From Phoronis australis (lineage: Eukaryota; Phoronida; Phoronidae), in contig NMRA01000045.1 in assembly GCA_002633005.1 (NCBI GenBank), positions 64,001-128,000 of the forward strand: DNA of 64,000 bases, written 5' to 3'. This document shows, piece after piece, positions 22,565-33,996 of the stretch; the stretch's first letter is position 1; the number at the start of each line of letters is the position of its first letter. The notes under the pieces are model-generated. The model had not been told where the DNA came from and made no database searches. It saw only the letters and a program-made list of their open reading frames with translations. The position numbers and the translations under genes are program-made.

Positions 22565-22597
22565 TAAGTAAGTTAGTTACTAAGTAAGTAAGTAAGT
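22565..22597. repeat. (GTAA)n simple repeat
   Basis: Imperfect AAGT/GTAA tetranucleotide run. Confidence 0.8.
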
Positions 22598-22842
22598 GCA
22601 TCATTATATCACTTATTATGCAAATGAACTAACAGCCCCTGGATGGCATTCCCCTAGGTGCATATTTTCAGCTGTCTTTCGTATTGGATAGAACAATTTC
22701 TACATGTTATTAGGTAAATGATATTGTTGGTGGTGCAGTCAGAATAATGTTTTATTTCGAAGTATTCATTGGTTTGAGAACATTGGAAGAAAGTATTGCC
22801 GTTGATAAAGTTACATATTACATGGGCGAATCACAAAGTAGA

Positions 22843-23088
22843 GCAAAGTAGAAATCCATACGCCTTGCGTTTTATCGTCTGCAAAACAACGAAACACGCG
22901 GCAACCAAACAGTGCCGAGAAGGTGACAATGTTATGATTGACAAAACGGGTCTCGCAAATGTACGTACTCCCAGTCGGAAGGACATGCAAACAACTTCTT
23001 AAACGGACACATCTTCGGCAGCGAATTCCATATCCAGGTTCACTGAAACGGAGACGAACCCCTACTCATGAATTTACGCCGTGAGACT
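22843..23088 (+). repeat. Interspersed repeat with conserved frame, copy 1
   Basis: About 245 bp shared with 26234-26482 in the same orientation. The common blocks are AAGTAGAAATCCATAC, TGTACGTACTCCCAGTCGGA and GAAACGGAGACGA. In one frame both copies encode GDxVxIDKxGxAxVRTPSRKDMQTTS followed by a stop, with differences mostly in other positions. This suggests the end of a coding region of an unrecognised mobile element. Confidence 0.75.
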
Positions 23089-24184
23089 GTCTTGCTTTGC
23101 TCTCGCACATGACCTGGAATGTGTTACGACACGACTGGTTCATTACATCGAGTACGTAATTTTTTTGATATTACAGGAGGAAATTACATTTTTCATAATT
23201 TTATTCTTCAACAGTATACACTTATATTTTTTATAATTTTTAAAGGGGGAACAAGGAAAAGGGGTAACGACTTTCACTCACACACGCACACTCATACACT
23301 CATTCACACTCTTCATCATTTGATAATAATATCATGAAACAATATATGAATTTAATATATTACAGATCCATTGCATGGCAGCACTGAGGCTTTCCCAAAT
23401 TCTAATATTAATGTTTTCAGGTTCCTTTGTTTTTGAAAATTAAATGAAGTAATTTTACATATTTTCACATGAATAACTTAAAGGCAGACCAATCTGGATG
23501 CAACTGCTTTTGGCTATGTAAATAAATCAAATATTGGGCGACAGTGATAACATAATTAATAATCATAGAGAATTCAGAACTTAAATGGCAAAACATGAAT
23601 TCATTGTTGGTTATTCTGACATCTTCCTTAAGGGAAGATATCAAAATATCCTGAACTTTAATCAGCAATCTTTGCACTACGTCACAATGGAAAAACATGT
23701 GTTCAATATTCTAGATTACAGTAGGGACACTTATCTGAAGTAACAATCTTCATCTTATATAACTAAGAGTTAGTATACACTCTGTTATGTAACAACATAT
23801 ACTTAAAAGATTTAATGCATGGATCGACGGGAAGTGTAAAAGGCAAGGAATAATTTTTGGATATCTTGTTTCGAGTAATGATGCAACAATTTTTCATAAG
23901 TGTCTGTTTTTTTGCAATACTTTTGTAGCAAAATACTCTTGATTTTTTCTTTTGCAATTTTATCATAATCTCAGCAAATTTTATTGCTGCAACCAACGAA
24001 TCGGTGATGACCTTGATCAATTTTTCTAGATAAAGTAGTACATATTGAATTATAACTCAGAATTTAAAAATCTTTCAAGTTATATTTTGCCTTGAGCACC
24101 TCCCTAGATAAAAGCTTATTTTCAGCATCAAGTAAGTCATTGATGAAACATAGCCCATTCTTAGCGAACTCTTTACAATATAGC

Positions 24185-25113
24185 CATAGGCGGATTTAGG
24201 GGGGGGCCAGGGGGCCCGACCCCCCCCCCCCCTCTTGGCTGCCGCCAAAAAAATAAAACAGTAAGAGCGTAGGGAAATGGTGAGTTTATTAATTAACCCC
24301 GGTAATTAAAATTATACGGATGAAAACAGATTTAAATGTGTGCAGTTTTAGTGTTTGGGGGGGGGCTCAAACCCAATTTCAATTGTCAAATTCGGAACAC
24401 TGCGCAATCGTAACGGAACTGTGGCTAAGTATAGTAGGCTCTCCCGCAATATCCCAGGCGACGGGCAGTGGCGCTGCGCACTACGACTCCATTTTCGTTG
24501 TCTGCTCCACTGTGCAATGAAGAAAATTTACTTCATTTTTTAAAGAGAATGGAACCTGAGTGATGATGAAAAAACAGAAGCTGCTGGTAAGGTGTGAATT
24601 TTAATCGAAGCCTTAGTGAATCACTCAGAAACTCGCAATACTCTCTTTGTCAAACCTTATCTTAAGACGATTTCCAAAGCAATCCCATCATTATTGCCAA
24701 CACGAAAAACGGATTTGGTCTTTTGGGCATTTGAAGACTATTTTAAATACGACAAATTTGTTAAGAATTGATGGCACAAAATATAAAACGTATAGCATTA
24801 CGAAAAGAAGTAGGTTTCGCGCGCAAACGCTGTGGACCATAATCAAGTAGGTCTTTTAGTATGAGCGCAGCAGTTAAGTCGTGGTGGTGTAGTGGTAACG
24901 TACGCGCTTTCTATGCGCTAGGTCGTGAGTTCGAATCTTTGGTACGTTCAGTTTTTCCTGTTTGACACGTTCTCCGTGTGTTTTTTTTTTTCCCCTCCCG
25001 ACCTCCCCCCATTCGGTGCTATGCGCATCTACTATCGTGGCTCAGTTTGCGCAAATGCTTACAGCCGGACAAAATGTTGGGCCCCCCCCTGTGATATCCT
25101 AGATCCGCCACTG
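24185..25113. mobile_element. Long DNA-transposon copy 3 of the CAGGGGCGGATCC family, inserted in LINE B
   Basis: The ends CATAGGCGGATTTAGGGGGG and TAGATCCGCCACTG match the short copies. It is flanked by the exact 5-bp duplication ATAGC (24180-24184 and 25114-25118). LINE B coding sequence continues on either side, so the boundaries are verified by the interrupted gene. At 929 bp it is much longer than the other copies. The interior includes a tRNA-like segment and G/C homopolymer runs but no transposase. Confidence 0.88.
24878..24950 (+). repeat. tRNA-like sequence inside the transposon
   Basis: An A-box TGGTGTAGTGGT (24885 on) and B-box-like GAGTTCGAATC (24927-24937) flank a possible anticodon loop TTTCTAT with a four-pair GCGC stem. 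The acceptor and T stems pair poorly. It is most likely a tRNA-derived repeat or pseudogene. Confidence 0.5.
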
Positions 25114-26025
25114 ATAGCGACTTATTATTAAGTGTTAATATCTATGTTATGACATAAAATCTGATCACAAAGGGGCACATCTTTAAAAGCATTATGATTC
25201 AACTGCTCATTCACCTACATAACTTCTCTATAAAAAACTTCATTTACCGTTGTAAACGGTTTGCGTACTTTAAAATTACATGACTATAAGAGTTCACCAC
25301 CGTAACTCTTGAGGATATATTGTGGATAAAACTTCCAACTTCCACTTTCAGGAGACTTGGGTTTTTTAACCCTTTTGACTAAAAGACCTTCCTTTATAAG
25401 GGTCATGTCAGGGACTTTTAAACCATCGTCTTTATAAGAGGCCATTGCAATGCTTTTCTTTATTTTAGGTTGTTTCCCTACCCAAGTAAAATCATTTAAA
25501 ATTTTGTGTATTCTTTTGCACAAATCCCTTGCCAATCCAAGGACAGATATAACATGAATCAATTTGGATAGCGCAAAAGCTTTATTTATGACAATTCTTC
25601 CCTTAATTATTAATTTTCTTGTTCTCCAAATATTTAGAACTTTCCTAAGTTACAAAAAAAATTCTTCAAAATTTTACCTATTTTTTCTTTTTCATAGTTA
25701 CCGAAGTAAACGCCCCGACATTTGATGTTTCTTTTTTGCCAATTTATATCATACATTTTCTTTTAAGTTCAGACTGGTGGCCTAAAAACATTCCTTCTCA
25801 TTTTCGCTTATTTAATTTAAGACCAGACACGTCGCCAAGTCTTGTGAGAAATTTAACGCATTCTGTTCCGGACATTTCATCCTGAATAAATAAAATTGTA
25901 TCATCAGCATACTGGCCTATTTTGACTTCATGTCCATCAATACACAATATTTTGATTAAGGGGTTATTTCTAATGTAATGACTCATGAACTCCACACAGT
26001 ACATTGTATAAACAGTTGACTACTT

Positions 26026-26191
26026 AAGGGGCAGTGCTGTAGTGGTAAGTAGGCGCCCAAAGCCCACCGTATCACCTTGAGCACTGAACCTAACTTACGG
26101 TGCGTAGGCGCTACGTTCAAATGCCAAAAGGTGGTTGGCTGCGCCTACGTGCGCCTAGCCCCACTACTGCGCTGTAGTAAGGGGTCCCCTT
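26026..26191. repeat. tRNA-like foldback repeat
   Basis: The left part has A-box-like GTGCTGTAGTGGTAAG and, 80 bases on, GTTCAAATGCC. The right end (GCGCCTAGCCCCACTACTGC) is partly the reverse complement of the left end. It lies next to the truncated end of LINE B. It could be a small SINE or a foldback DNA element. Confidence 0.4.
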
Positions 26192-26233
26192 GACGAAGGC
26201 CTCTCTTAACATTAAAATAACCATGAAGTAGTG

Positions 26234-26482
26234 CAAAGTAGAAATCCATACTGCTTACATTTTATCGTCGGTTCTCAAAACACTAAAACAACTAAACGCA
26301 ACTAATTCCGAGATGGTGATAAGGTTGTGATTGACAAATCAGGTGTCGCATCTGTACGTACTCCCAGTCGGAAGGACATGCAAACAACTTCTTAAACAGA
26401 CCCATTTTTGGCGACGAAATCCATATCCGCGTTCATTCAAACGGAGACGAGCCCCACCTCGAGGAACGCGGCGAGACTGTCA
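26234..26482 (+). repeat. Interspersed repeat with conserved frame, copy 2
   Basis: Partner of 22843-23088, about 3.4 kb away in the same orientation, so LINE B and its nested elements lie between the two copies. The frame ending VRTPSRKDMQTTS is retained, although this copy has a stop further upstream. Confidence 0.75.
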
Positions 26483-27065
26483 CTAGAAAAGGTCAATTCA
26501 GTGCTCACGCGCGGGCGGGAAAGCTTTGCTGGCTTGTTTATCAACATGTTTTAAGTTTTAATATTACTTCAAAGACTATGTATTAAAGTCTTCCTTGAAT
26601 ATTTGCTGCGAAAGCTGAATGCAATTTCAAATTGGTAAGCTTGAAGTAAAACTATTAACAAATAGTACCTGAATTACTTTAAATTGCGCAAGCATGTTTT
26701 TACAAAAGTTGCGTCATGTGGTTGAAAGTTTTAGACACGTCAAGTTTTTCGGCAAATACCTCAGGATTTTGACGAAATTTCCAAGCGGTTGTGCCCATGT
26801 CATAAATCTGAGACTCGTGTAGGATTCTCTATTTCTGATACTATGGGTAATCATTTCAATTCCAAAATCGTAATCTACAAGATCTTTATGTACAAATAAC
26901 AGAAAAACTCCAATACCCCAGTAACCCTCACAGACTCAAAAGAGAACAATTTTGGATAGATAAGCTTAACACATTTGAACCCAGTGAATTAAACATAAAG
27001 ACTTATAATTATCCTTTAATTTTTTCGCACAAAATCTATCATTTTTACTACGCCAAATATCATAT

Positions 27066-27186
27066 GTAGTAGTAGTAGTCAGAGAGTAGTAGTGGTAGTT
27101 GTAGTAGTGGTAGTGGTGGTAGTGGTGGTGGTGGTGGTGGTGGTGGTGGTGGTGGTGGTGGTGGTGGTGGTGGTGGTGGTGGTGGC
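27066..27186. repeat. (GTA)n/(GTG)n trinucleotide repeat
   Basis: AGT repeats pass into about 22 uninterrupted TGG units. The reverse strand translates to poly-His, which is not a real protein. Confidence 0.95.
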
Positions 27187-28290
27187 GGGGACGGTAGTAG
27201 CACGGTTGGTAAAGCCTTGTGCTTGTAGAGGCGTGCGTTAGTTGGACGAGAGCATCAATCATAACAGCGTAAAGGGTCTACGGCTCCAGTGTCCAAAAAA
27301 GACAAAAACAGCTTTTGAGAAACAGCCCATGGTCTTCCCTGGGCAACGTTTTTATTAATGTTTAGTGATCATCTAATTTATTTATTGCTGCACTGACTGC
27401 ACTGGTATATCATTTTAGTAAAAAAATCAAACGTGGTAAGATGGTTCGACTTCTTGTCAACACAATGGGTCGTCTTTTGACTTCGACGTTAACAGCTCAG
27501 ACCAACTGAATAAACTTCTGAATTAGCAATTAGCAACATTCAAATTTTATTGAGTCTCAGAAGATTATTTTTACAGAAACATTGAAACACAAACACGTAT
27601 GTGATACGCGTTCAAAAATCCTCCATTTTGTTGCTACCAAATAATTCTTTCCAGAGTAAATCGCCTTCTTCTGACAAATATTTTTTTTTTGATTTAAGTT
27701 AATCACTTTATTTCACTGATAGATTTTTAAGTCCTAGTGCCTCCGATCTGTCGACTGACAGACTGACAGCCGGGGGACCACGGCAGTTCAGTCCGGGTCA
27801 AATAAGTTTGGAGATTACCACACGGTGTCGCTGGTTGTCGCTTCTGTTCATCTCGTACGTTAATATTAATCGAAATCATATTTTCGATGGTCCTAACTCA
27901 CCAACGCCCGGGCAATTAGGAAGCAAAACAGAGATCACTGTTCAACTTTTTCAACACGAACATCCGTCTGACTGGCTACTTGTTCACTACTTCGTGAGGT
28001 TAGTAACAGTAACCGACCGATTTTAGGGTCATTATCTTGTATTTGCACAAAGTAACTCCACCCACTTTGCATGGAGGGTGGCTCAGAGCTGCTGAGGCGA
28101 AGGCGTGACATTCGACTCGATGATCGATCGTAATGTTTGTGAACTCCTCGACTATGTTTTCAGATGTTGTGTTTGAGTGATGGACAATGACAACTATCGG
28201 CTGTCTCAACTGGGCCAACAAAGATGATTCAGATTTGGACATCTCACAGACCCTCCGCACACCTCAAGCTTTTTAATTATACCGTTACCA
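27187..28290. other. Unassigned stretch with one weak exon-like frame
   Basis: The + strand segment 27787-28010 is open between a possible acceptor (CCACGGCAG) and donor (GTTAGT). It encodes GSKTEITVQLFQHEHPSDW and LLVHYFV. I do not recognise it and found no partner exons. A minus-strand frame at 28000-28260 is equally unassigned. Confidence 0.2.
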
Positions 28291-28529
28291 TTGGAGCATA
28301 AGGACACATTTTGTGTCCTTGGGCCGTCTATGTCTTTTAAAAGTTTTCAGCCTTCCAAACAAACACTTTGCCTTTGGATAACTAAGGTTTCTTTCAGATA
28401 CATCTCTTGTTTGTCAACAAAATCATAGGTAAATAACATTTAAAGATGAATATTATACATTTTTAAGCCTTATTAGATGCTTAGAACATGTTATAATGAA
28501 GCCATCATTTACGGTAGTACCTATAAGTT
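28291..28529 (+). repeat. 239-bp direct repeat, copy 1
   Basis: Identical to 28807-29045 at a constant offset of 516 bp, with one difference seen (A at 28378 against G at 28894). Its right end coincides with an ambiguous base N at 28530. Confidence 0.96.
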
Positions 28530-28530
28530 N
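28530..28530. other. Ambiguous base (N)
   Basis: A single N exactly at the end of the duplicated segment. Confidence 1.
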
Positions 28531-28806
28531 ACATGAGGCCTTCTTGATTTTCGATTTGTCGTGAATGTTGAGGATTGAACTAGGAAGATCTGGAGGTATT
28601 TATGATATTTATTGGTTTCGATGTGAACAAATAGAAGCAATGAACGTGTTGCTGTCGCAGATAAAATGTTTGAGTGAAATTACTCTCAGATTTGACGTGC
28701 TTGGGTTACTCCGGAAGTGGCCGGCAGACGTCCATATTGAATGTCAGTTGTGTACCTTTCTCTTTATTATGTTATATTGTAGAGGGCTACTTAAAGGTGC
28801 CTGTGA

Positions 28807-29045
28807 TTGGAGCATAAGGACACATTTTGTGTCCTTGGGCCGTCTATGTCTTTTAAAAGTTTTCAGCCTTCCAAACAAACACTTTGCCTTTGGGTAACTA
28901 AGGTTTCTTTCAGATACATCTCTTGTTTGTCAACAAAATCATAGGTAAATAACATTTAAAGATGAATATTATACATTTTTAAGCCTTATTAGATGCTTAG
29001 AACATGTTATAATGAAGCCATCATTTACGGTAGTACCTATAAGTT
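28807..29045 (+). repeat. 239-bp direct repeat, copy 2
   Basis: Second copy of 28291-28529, without indels. The 277 bp between the copies, apart from the N, are not repeated. Confidence 0.96.
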
Positions 29046-29652
29046 AACCCAAGCGAAATCTGTAGGCGAAAAAATGATCACTTGTCACAAGCTGGAGCCA
29101 AGTGATACTCTGCCATTTTAGATTTGCCACTAAATCGGAAATGAGATTCATTGAGACATTAAGGAATGATTGAGACCTACTGCTAGTATTCGAATGGACT
29201 AAGCGTGTTTTACTGGAAGTAATTAACCCTTAAATTGTATAAACGTAACAACAAACATGCAATATCAAACTATAACATTAAATTGCTGTAGGAAAATTGT
29301 GACAACTTGAGAAAGTATTGAATACTAATTTAGACAGGGAAAAACTGATACCAGTGGTTTCGGAGTCTTTGTTAGCTGGCTGACAGTCAACAACGAATGA
29401 TGACCTATTTCTTATAGGATACCACCTGGTGACGAAATAACCTCAGAAAGAAAACGTGGTATGTTACCAAATGGTATGACATAAGTATTAATGAGTTTAA
29501 AGTAAAAGTGAAGAGTTTTCATTCACCCTGAAGCATTCATATAACCCACTACTGGCCGAGCCCGACTGCCTGGCCGCAGACATCAGTGCTCTGCAATGCA
29601 GGATGAACACATTAATTAGTTCCGTGGGCCTTGAACAGCTGAAATTTGTGCG
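29046..29652. other. Unassigned stretch
   Basis: AT-rich DNA without a recognised gene or repeat. Confidence 0.35.
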
Positions 29653-29657
29653 ACCAT

Positions 29658-29806
29658 CAGGGGCAGATCCAGGATTTTGTGTTAGGGGGGGCCAGGGCAG
29701 AGTATTATCCAGGCTTTTTCCCGTCATACATTTGCACTCCCGAACTGCCAAATGTAATCTGGGAGAATTTTAGGGGAGCCATGGCCCCCTTCTAAATCCG
29801 CCACTG
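29658..29806. mobile_element. Short DNA transposon, CAGGGGCGGATCC family, copy 4
   Basis: 149 bp from CAGGGGCAGATCCAGGATTTTG to CTAAATCCGCCACTG. It has an exact 5-bp duplication, ACCAT, at 29653-29657 and 29807-29811. The interior shares GCCAGGGCAGAGTATTA with copy 1 and GGGAGAATTTTAGGGG with copy 2. Confidence 0.9.
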
Positions 29807-29811
29807 ACCAT

Positions 29812-32800
29812 GCTCCTAACTCTATTATATTTTTCCATTGCCGACATTCAGCTCATTGGTGCTACGCAGTTCACTACATTCCCATTCCCCCACCCCTGAT
29901 TGCAGAATTTTTATTTTTACGCAACAGAGGTGTTGATTGTAAATTTTATCAATTTTTAAAATATGTTTCTCCAATAATTGAAAATTAAATTCAGTTTAGC
30001 AAGTACTGTATTTTAATTAATTTTCTTGCTGTAGTGACTCACATGAGTTGGCAACTGCCACGGAAACTTTGCCAGTTGATGTGTCCAGGCAGAAAAAATC
30101 GAGCACAGTTGTGCGTTGCTGCAGCTCAGGTGAGGAGCGCTCTGTTTTGAGATAAAAGAAGATTTTTTGTTGAAACATGACCATGTGTGGATGTTCTTTT
30201 CCACTTAACTTGTACGTTTTTAACGGCCAGCAATGCCACTGCCGAATTGCTGCCATGTTACGAAATGCACTGTCGGTAATGACGCAGCAATTGCTGGTAA
30301 AATTTTGTCATCTCTTTCACGATATGGCAATAAAGAAAAGACATTTGCCAATCTAGAAAGGTTTTCCCTCTAATTTATTACCACTACGGGTACTGTTGCT
30401 GAAATTTGACGTACCCTCGCGATGAGTCAAGACACCTCAGTAGCCCGAGTGTTGCCGGTGTTGGATATGCAATGTAATCACAAACTTATGATTGCACTGA
30501 ATACCTCTCATTATATGCAAAGGACGGATAAAATTGGAACAATAGACAATCAAATCTGTATATTCAAAGAACCAACATAAGAATCAAAAACAAACAAGCA
30601 AAATAGCATTTACGCTCACGATGAAGTCAATACGTTTTCAAAAACAACATAACCGTCATTCAGGAATCATTCCTTATGCACATGGAATTTGGGTCACAGG
30701 AAGAGTCGATGATTTTTTGATCTCGGCCGAGGTACAAAATTGCGCTTAAAGGGGCTTTTACTGGTAGTTTGGTAACAGAAAAAAGGTAAACATTATACCA
30801 TGCTACATATTGCTAATTTGTTGTGTATATCATGTTGTTTTAGCTAGATTAACCCTTTGTGATAAGGACTTGAAATGACACAAAATACTTGATGTATCAT
30901 GTTGCTAGTGTCACGCTTAAGACATTTGTAAACGATAAATCTTATCAAATTTTTGTGTTCAAGCATAACTATGCCTTCAGAATACTAAAGCGTAAAAATT
31001 TGTCACCTCTTGGGTCATTTCTTGGCTGATAGATTAACCTTTGAACTACCGTAATGTCTGACTTGTGTAGAACAGTGCAGAATTTTATGATATTTTTTTG
31101 TTATTTTTTATCAAATTTGTAAACGTATAAATACAAACAATGAATATTAAGGACATCCTGCCAGTTTGAAGTCCGTTGAACTTTCGGATTTGCCGCCACT
31201 TTGCTGTGTTTACCAAATCAGGGGCCAGCCCGTTTTGTTTACACACGTACTTGGCACAAACCTAATCGGGCTGATTAGTCTTACCTGGTGTTTATTAATG
31301 AGATATCTACCTTAGTTTTGTCTTGATTGATGTGTAATCCATGCGCAGCTGTTAAGTATCCTTACATGTTCGAGTCCCTTGAAGTGATAACCTTCTGATA
31401 GAATTGTTTGCCGAGTTACGAACTGGAGGTTTATGAGTGACTTAATTAAATTTGATTCGGGCATAGATGAATTGTAGTTTGCCGAATTTCAATTGTGTGT
31501 ACATGGATATCAGTTGCAGGTGCTATTCGATTGTTGTTTAAATGTGTGCTCTGAATATTCATTCGGTAAGGCCCATCACTTCAAACTGCTGCCCTGCAAA
31601 CCCACGTTTCTTTACTCCTGATGAAGCTTGTCTCTAACTCTTCCTTTCTGGGATGAGAAGTGGTTTCGGAGCGCTAAAGAACTGTCAGTTGATTTTTGTT
31701 TGAGACCATGCCATTAGAATAAATTTCGTAAGACTTCTCATGTTGCAATGAATTGTCAGTTTTTACCAAACCCAGGAATCACCTCGGTTTGAGTATGAAG
31801 CAAGCCGAATCCAATTACAGTTAGCGGCCAAGATCAAAACTGTTTTTGCATTTTGATGAAAGTCCAACTTCATACGTTTTTCGGATTTCAAAAATTCTTA
31901 TTCCATGGCACGTTTTAGTTGTGTAAACCTGCCACTGCATATTAGCAGACTGATATGTCTTCCTTCAAGGCATCACTTCAGCAGGTTTAGTTGTATAATC
32001 ATACTTTAATCACCAGGCTATTGATCTGGTCAGCCTTTTATTGGAAGAAGAGATTATGGTGTTGCTTTTCAGTGCAATACTCTTTAACAGGCAGGTATTT
32101 CCTTTGTAGTGTGCTTTGATGCCTCCAGGGCCTTATCTCCTTTTGAGTGGTTTGAAAGACCAAAGGATCAGTTTAATATGATGGTATTTTATTATTATGT
32201 AGCAGTTTCTTAGGAGGTACGATATTGACAAAAGACTTTTGATGGAACGTGTCTGTACGGTGTTGGAAGTTTTGGCAGTTTCCTAGATATATACCGGTAG
32301 GTAAATGCAAAAACAATAGTTGTTTCAGTTTAGCTGGTCTTTCAATCAGTTTTGGCTGGTTGTCGCTCCAGATGCAATTTGGCTGTGCTGTTGCAGTCTA
32401 ATACATTTGTTTGCAGTAAAATCCCATCAGTTTATGATACAATATGTTGGACCTTTTTTGGTTAATGGTACGTGTAGTATATGTTTACCTACATGTACCT
32501 TACAATGTGTACAAAAGGCGGTGACCGAAATTTCACCTATTTACACCAGAATTGACCATGCCTCAATCTTCAGAATCAAGAAAATTCAATTCCTGCTGGA
32601 ATATTGGTGTCTTAAATTTTATAGACTGTTTCAAATTGGGAATTGTAATGTAGTATATGCCATGGCTACATGGTATAGCATTTCCTACATTACATTACGC
32701 AGTTAGTGACAACTTCTACCTTGCTCTAGATATCGGATGCCTGTGTAGGCGCTCCTCGTAAAGTAGGACAAATTTCTCTAGGGCAAGTTGTTCTAGTGTA

Positions 32801-32961
32801 ACTTGTTTTTAATGTGGACATGACTACAGTGGTATTGTATTTCTTTGTTTAAATGATTCTTTTCATTAATGACTAGTGTCCTTGCATGTCATCGACCATA
32901 TTACTGAATACACTGTTGTGACATTTCTAGTTTAGTTAAATACAGTCCACTGGCAGACATA
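29812..32961. other. Upstream region of the Sfi1-like gene
   Basis: No coding sequence supported over 3.1 kb. It should hold the distal promoter and any noncoding first exon of the downstream gene, but no specific site can be named. A stretch near 32777-32810 (CTAGGGCAAGTTGTTCTAG) resembles the end of the inverted-repeat element that follows. Confidence 0.4.
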
Positions 32962-33291
32962 CCCTAGAACAACTTGCGCTCGTTTAATTAGTGGAGCGTC
33001 CACACACACAGGGTAAGGAGGAAGTACATTGCTCTGTACGTGACAATGAAAAGCTACGAATACGGGGTGCAAAGGAAGACTCGTCTGTATGTAACTGCAG
33101 CGGATAATTACTTAGGTCTTGCTCCAATTTTGAAGCCACACAATGATTAGAATTGGCACAAGTTACCCTAGAATATTGGTCACGCCACCTTAATAAGTTG
33201 GAGTAAGTGGTCACAAGCACTTGCTTAAATAGCATCCACACTGCCTCCAAACCTACTGGCAACTCGTTTCTAGGAGTAACTTGTTCTAGGG
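32962..33291. mobile_element. 330-bp inverted-repeat element
   Basis: The ends CCCTAGAACAACTTG and AACTTGTTCTAGGG are reverse complements over 14 bases with one mismatch. There is no coding capacity, as in a MITE. The dinucleotide before it is TA and the one after is TG, so a target duplication is not clear. Confidence 0.65.
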
Positions 33292-33927
33292 TGATCTCAG
33301 GAAAATTGACTTGGCATTCCTTGCTATGACTTCCAGCTTGAAATTCTCATGTCCAGCGGGGGCTGTGCAAGCATTTAAGTAATGATGAAAACTACACAAC
33401 TTCCAAAAACTTCCAAACCTAGAAATTATTAAAAACAAGCTGGTTAGTACTTTCACATATAGTCAGGCAAACAGTTCCTACTCAGGTTCTAGTGTTATTA
33501 TTGTGTTTGGCCTGGGCTCAATTTACATCAAACCAAGCGGATAATTGCTCACAATCATTGCCATGAAATCCAATTGTTCAATAGTTTACTTGTGATTAGA
33601 TCATGCAAGTTGGAGCACCTGGTGTGCTTGTGCTCAATTTGTATTGGCTATTTATTTGTGTATTGTCCACAGGTTACAAATGTTTATTTGTGTGCTGCTC
33701 TGTGTGTATAATAATAGCAGTTCTATTATGTCAACTGCTTGCATTGTGTTTTATCTTGGACTTTTTACACAGGTCACATTTGTCAAGTATACTAATACTT
33801 GATCACTGTTGATTTAATGTTCACAATGTACTCTGGGCTGACATTGACTTCAGCTCCTGCCTTGGCGATTTCTAATATCAGTGTTGAAGCAGTTACAATG
33901 TTTTTGATGTTTTGTTCCCGTTTTACA

Positions 33928-33996
33928 GTAATGTGGTGGTCTGGCTATTGCAGGAGTGGTGCGGAGATGGGGACTTATCATGTTATTTAAACAGTA
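33928..33996 (+). promoter_or_regulatory. Possible 5' UTR part of exon 1
   Basis: CCGTTTTACAG ends at about 33927 and a second AG (TATTGCAG) at about 33950. Either could be the acceptor joining an upstream noncoding exon to the coding exon. The in-frame stop at 33988 excludes coding extension in this frame. Confidence 0.4.

Larger units (their letters stand above)
23440..26008 (-). mobile_element. L1-like LINE relic (LINE B), split by a DNA transposon
   Basis: Read on the minus strand, 26004-25798 gives the RT catalytic block (IGQYADDTILFIQ) and VSGLKLNKRK. A frame-shifted stretch has IWRTRKLIIKGRIVINKAF. 25562-25284 then gives FTWVGKQPKIKKSIAM and LKVPDMTLIK, and further weak matches reach 25119. 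After a 0.93 kb inserted element, ORF2 resumes at 24180 (NGLCFINDLLDAENKLLSRE) and 24020 (SFKYMLLHNRVYTNS). It ends with CPYC...IEHMFFHC and a C-terminal tail to about 23465. The order matches L1/Tx1-type ORF2 from the palm to the C-terminus. It is 5'-truncated and frame-shifted. Confidence 0.85.

Noticed and set aside
24878-24950. Functional tRNA-Arg (TCT)
   Set aside because: Anticodon stem and loop are plausible, but the T stem and acceptor stem do not pair, and it lies within a transposon.
26966-27262. Minus-strand frame with a long poly-His run
   Set aside because: It is the (TGG)n repeat read in reverse; no flanking domain or splice support.
29497-30256. Minus-strand frames around the fourth transposon copy
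   Set aside because: One spans the transposon itself and the others overlap in different frames with no domain signal.
32320-32706. 128-codon + strand frame upstream of the Sfi1-like gene
   Set aside because: Rich in Trp, Cys and Phe as expected from AT-rich noncoding DNA; no splice logic or domain.
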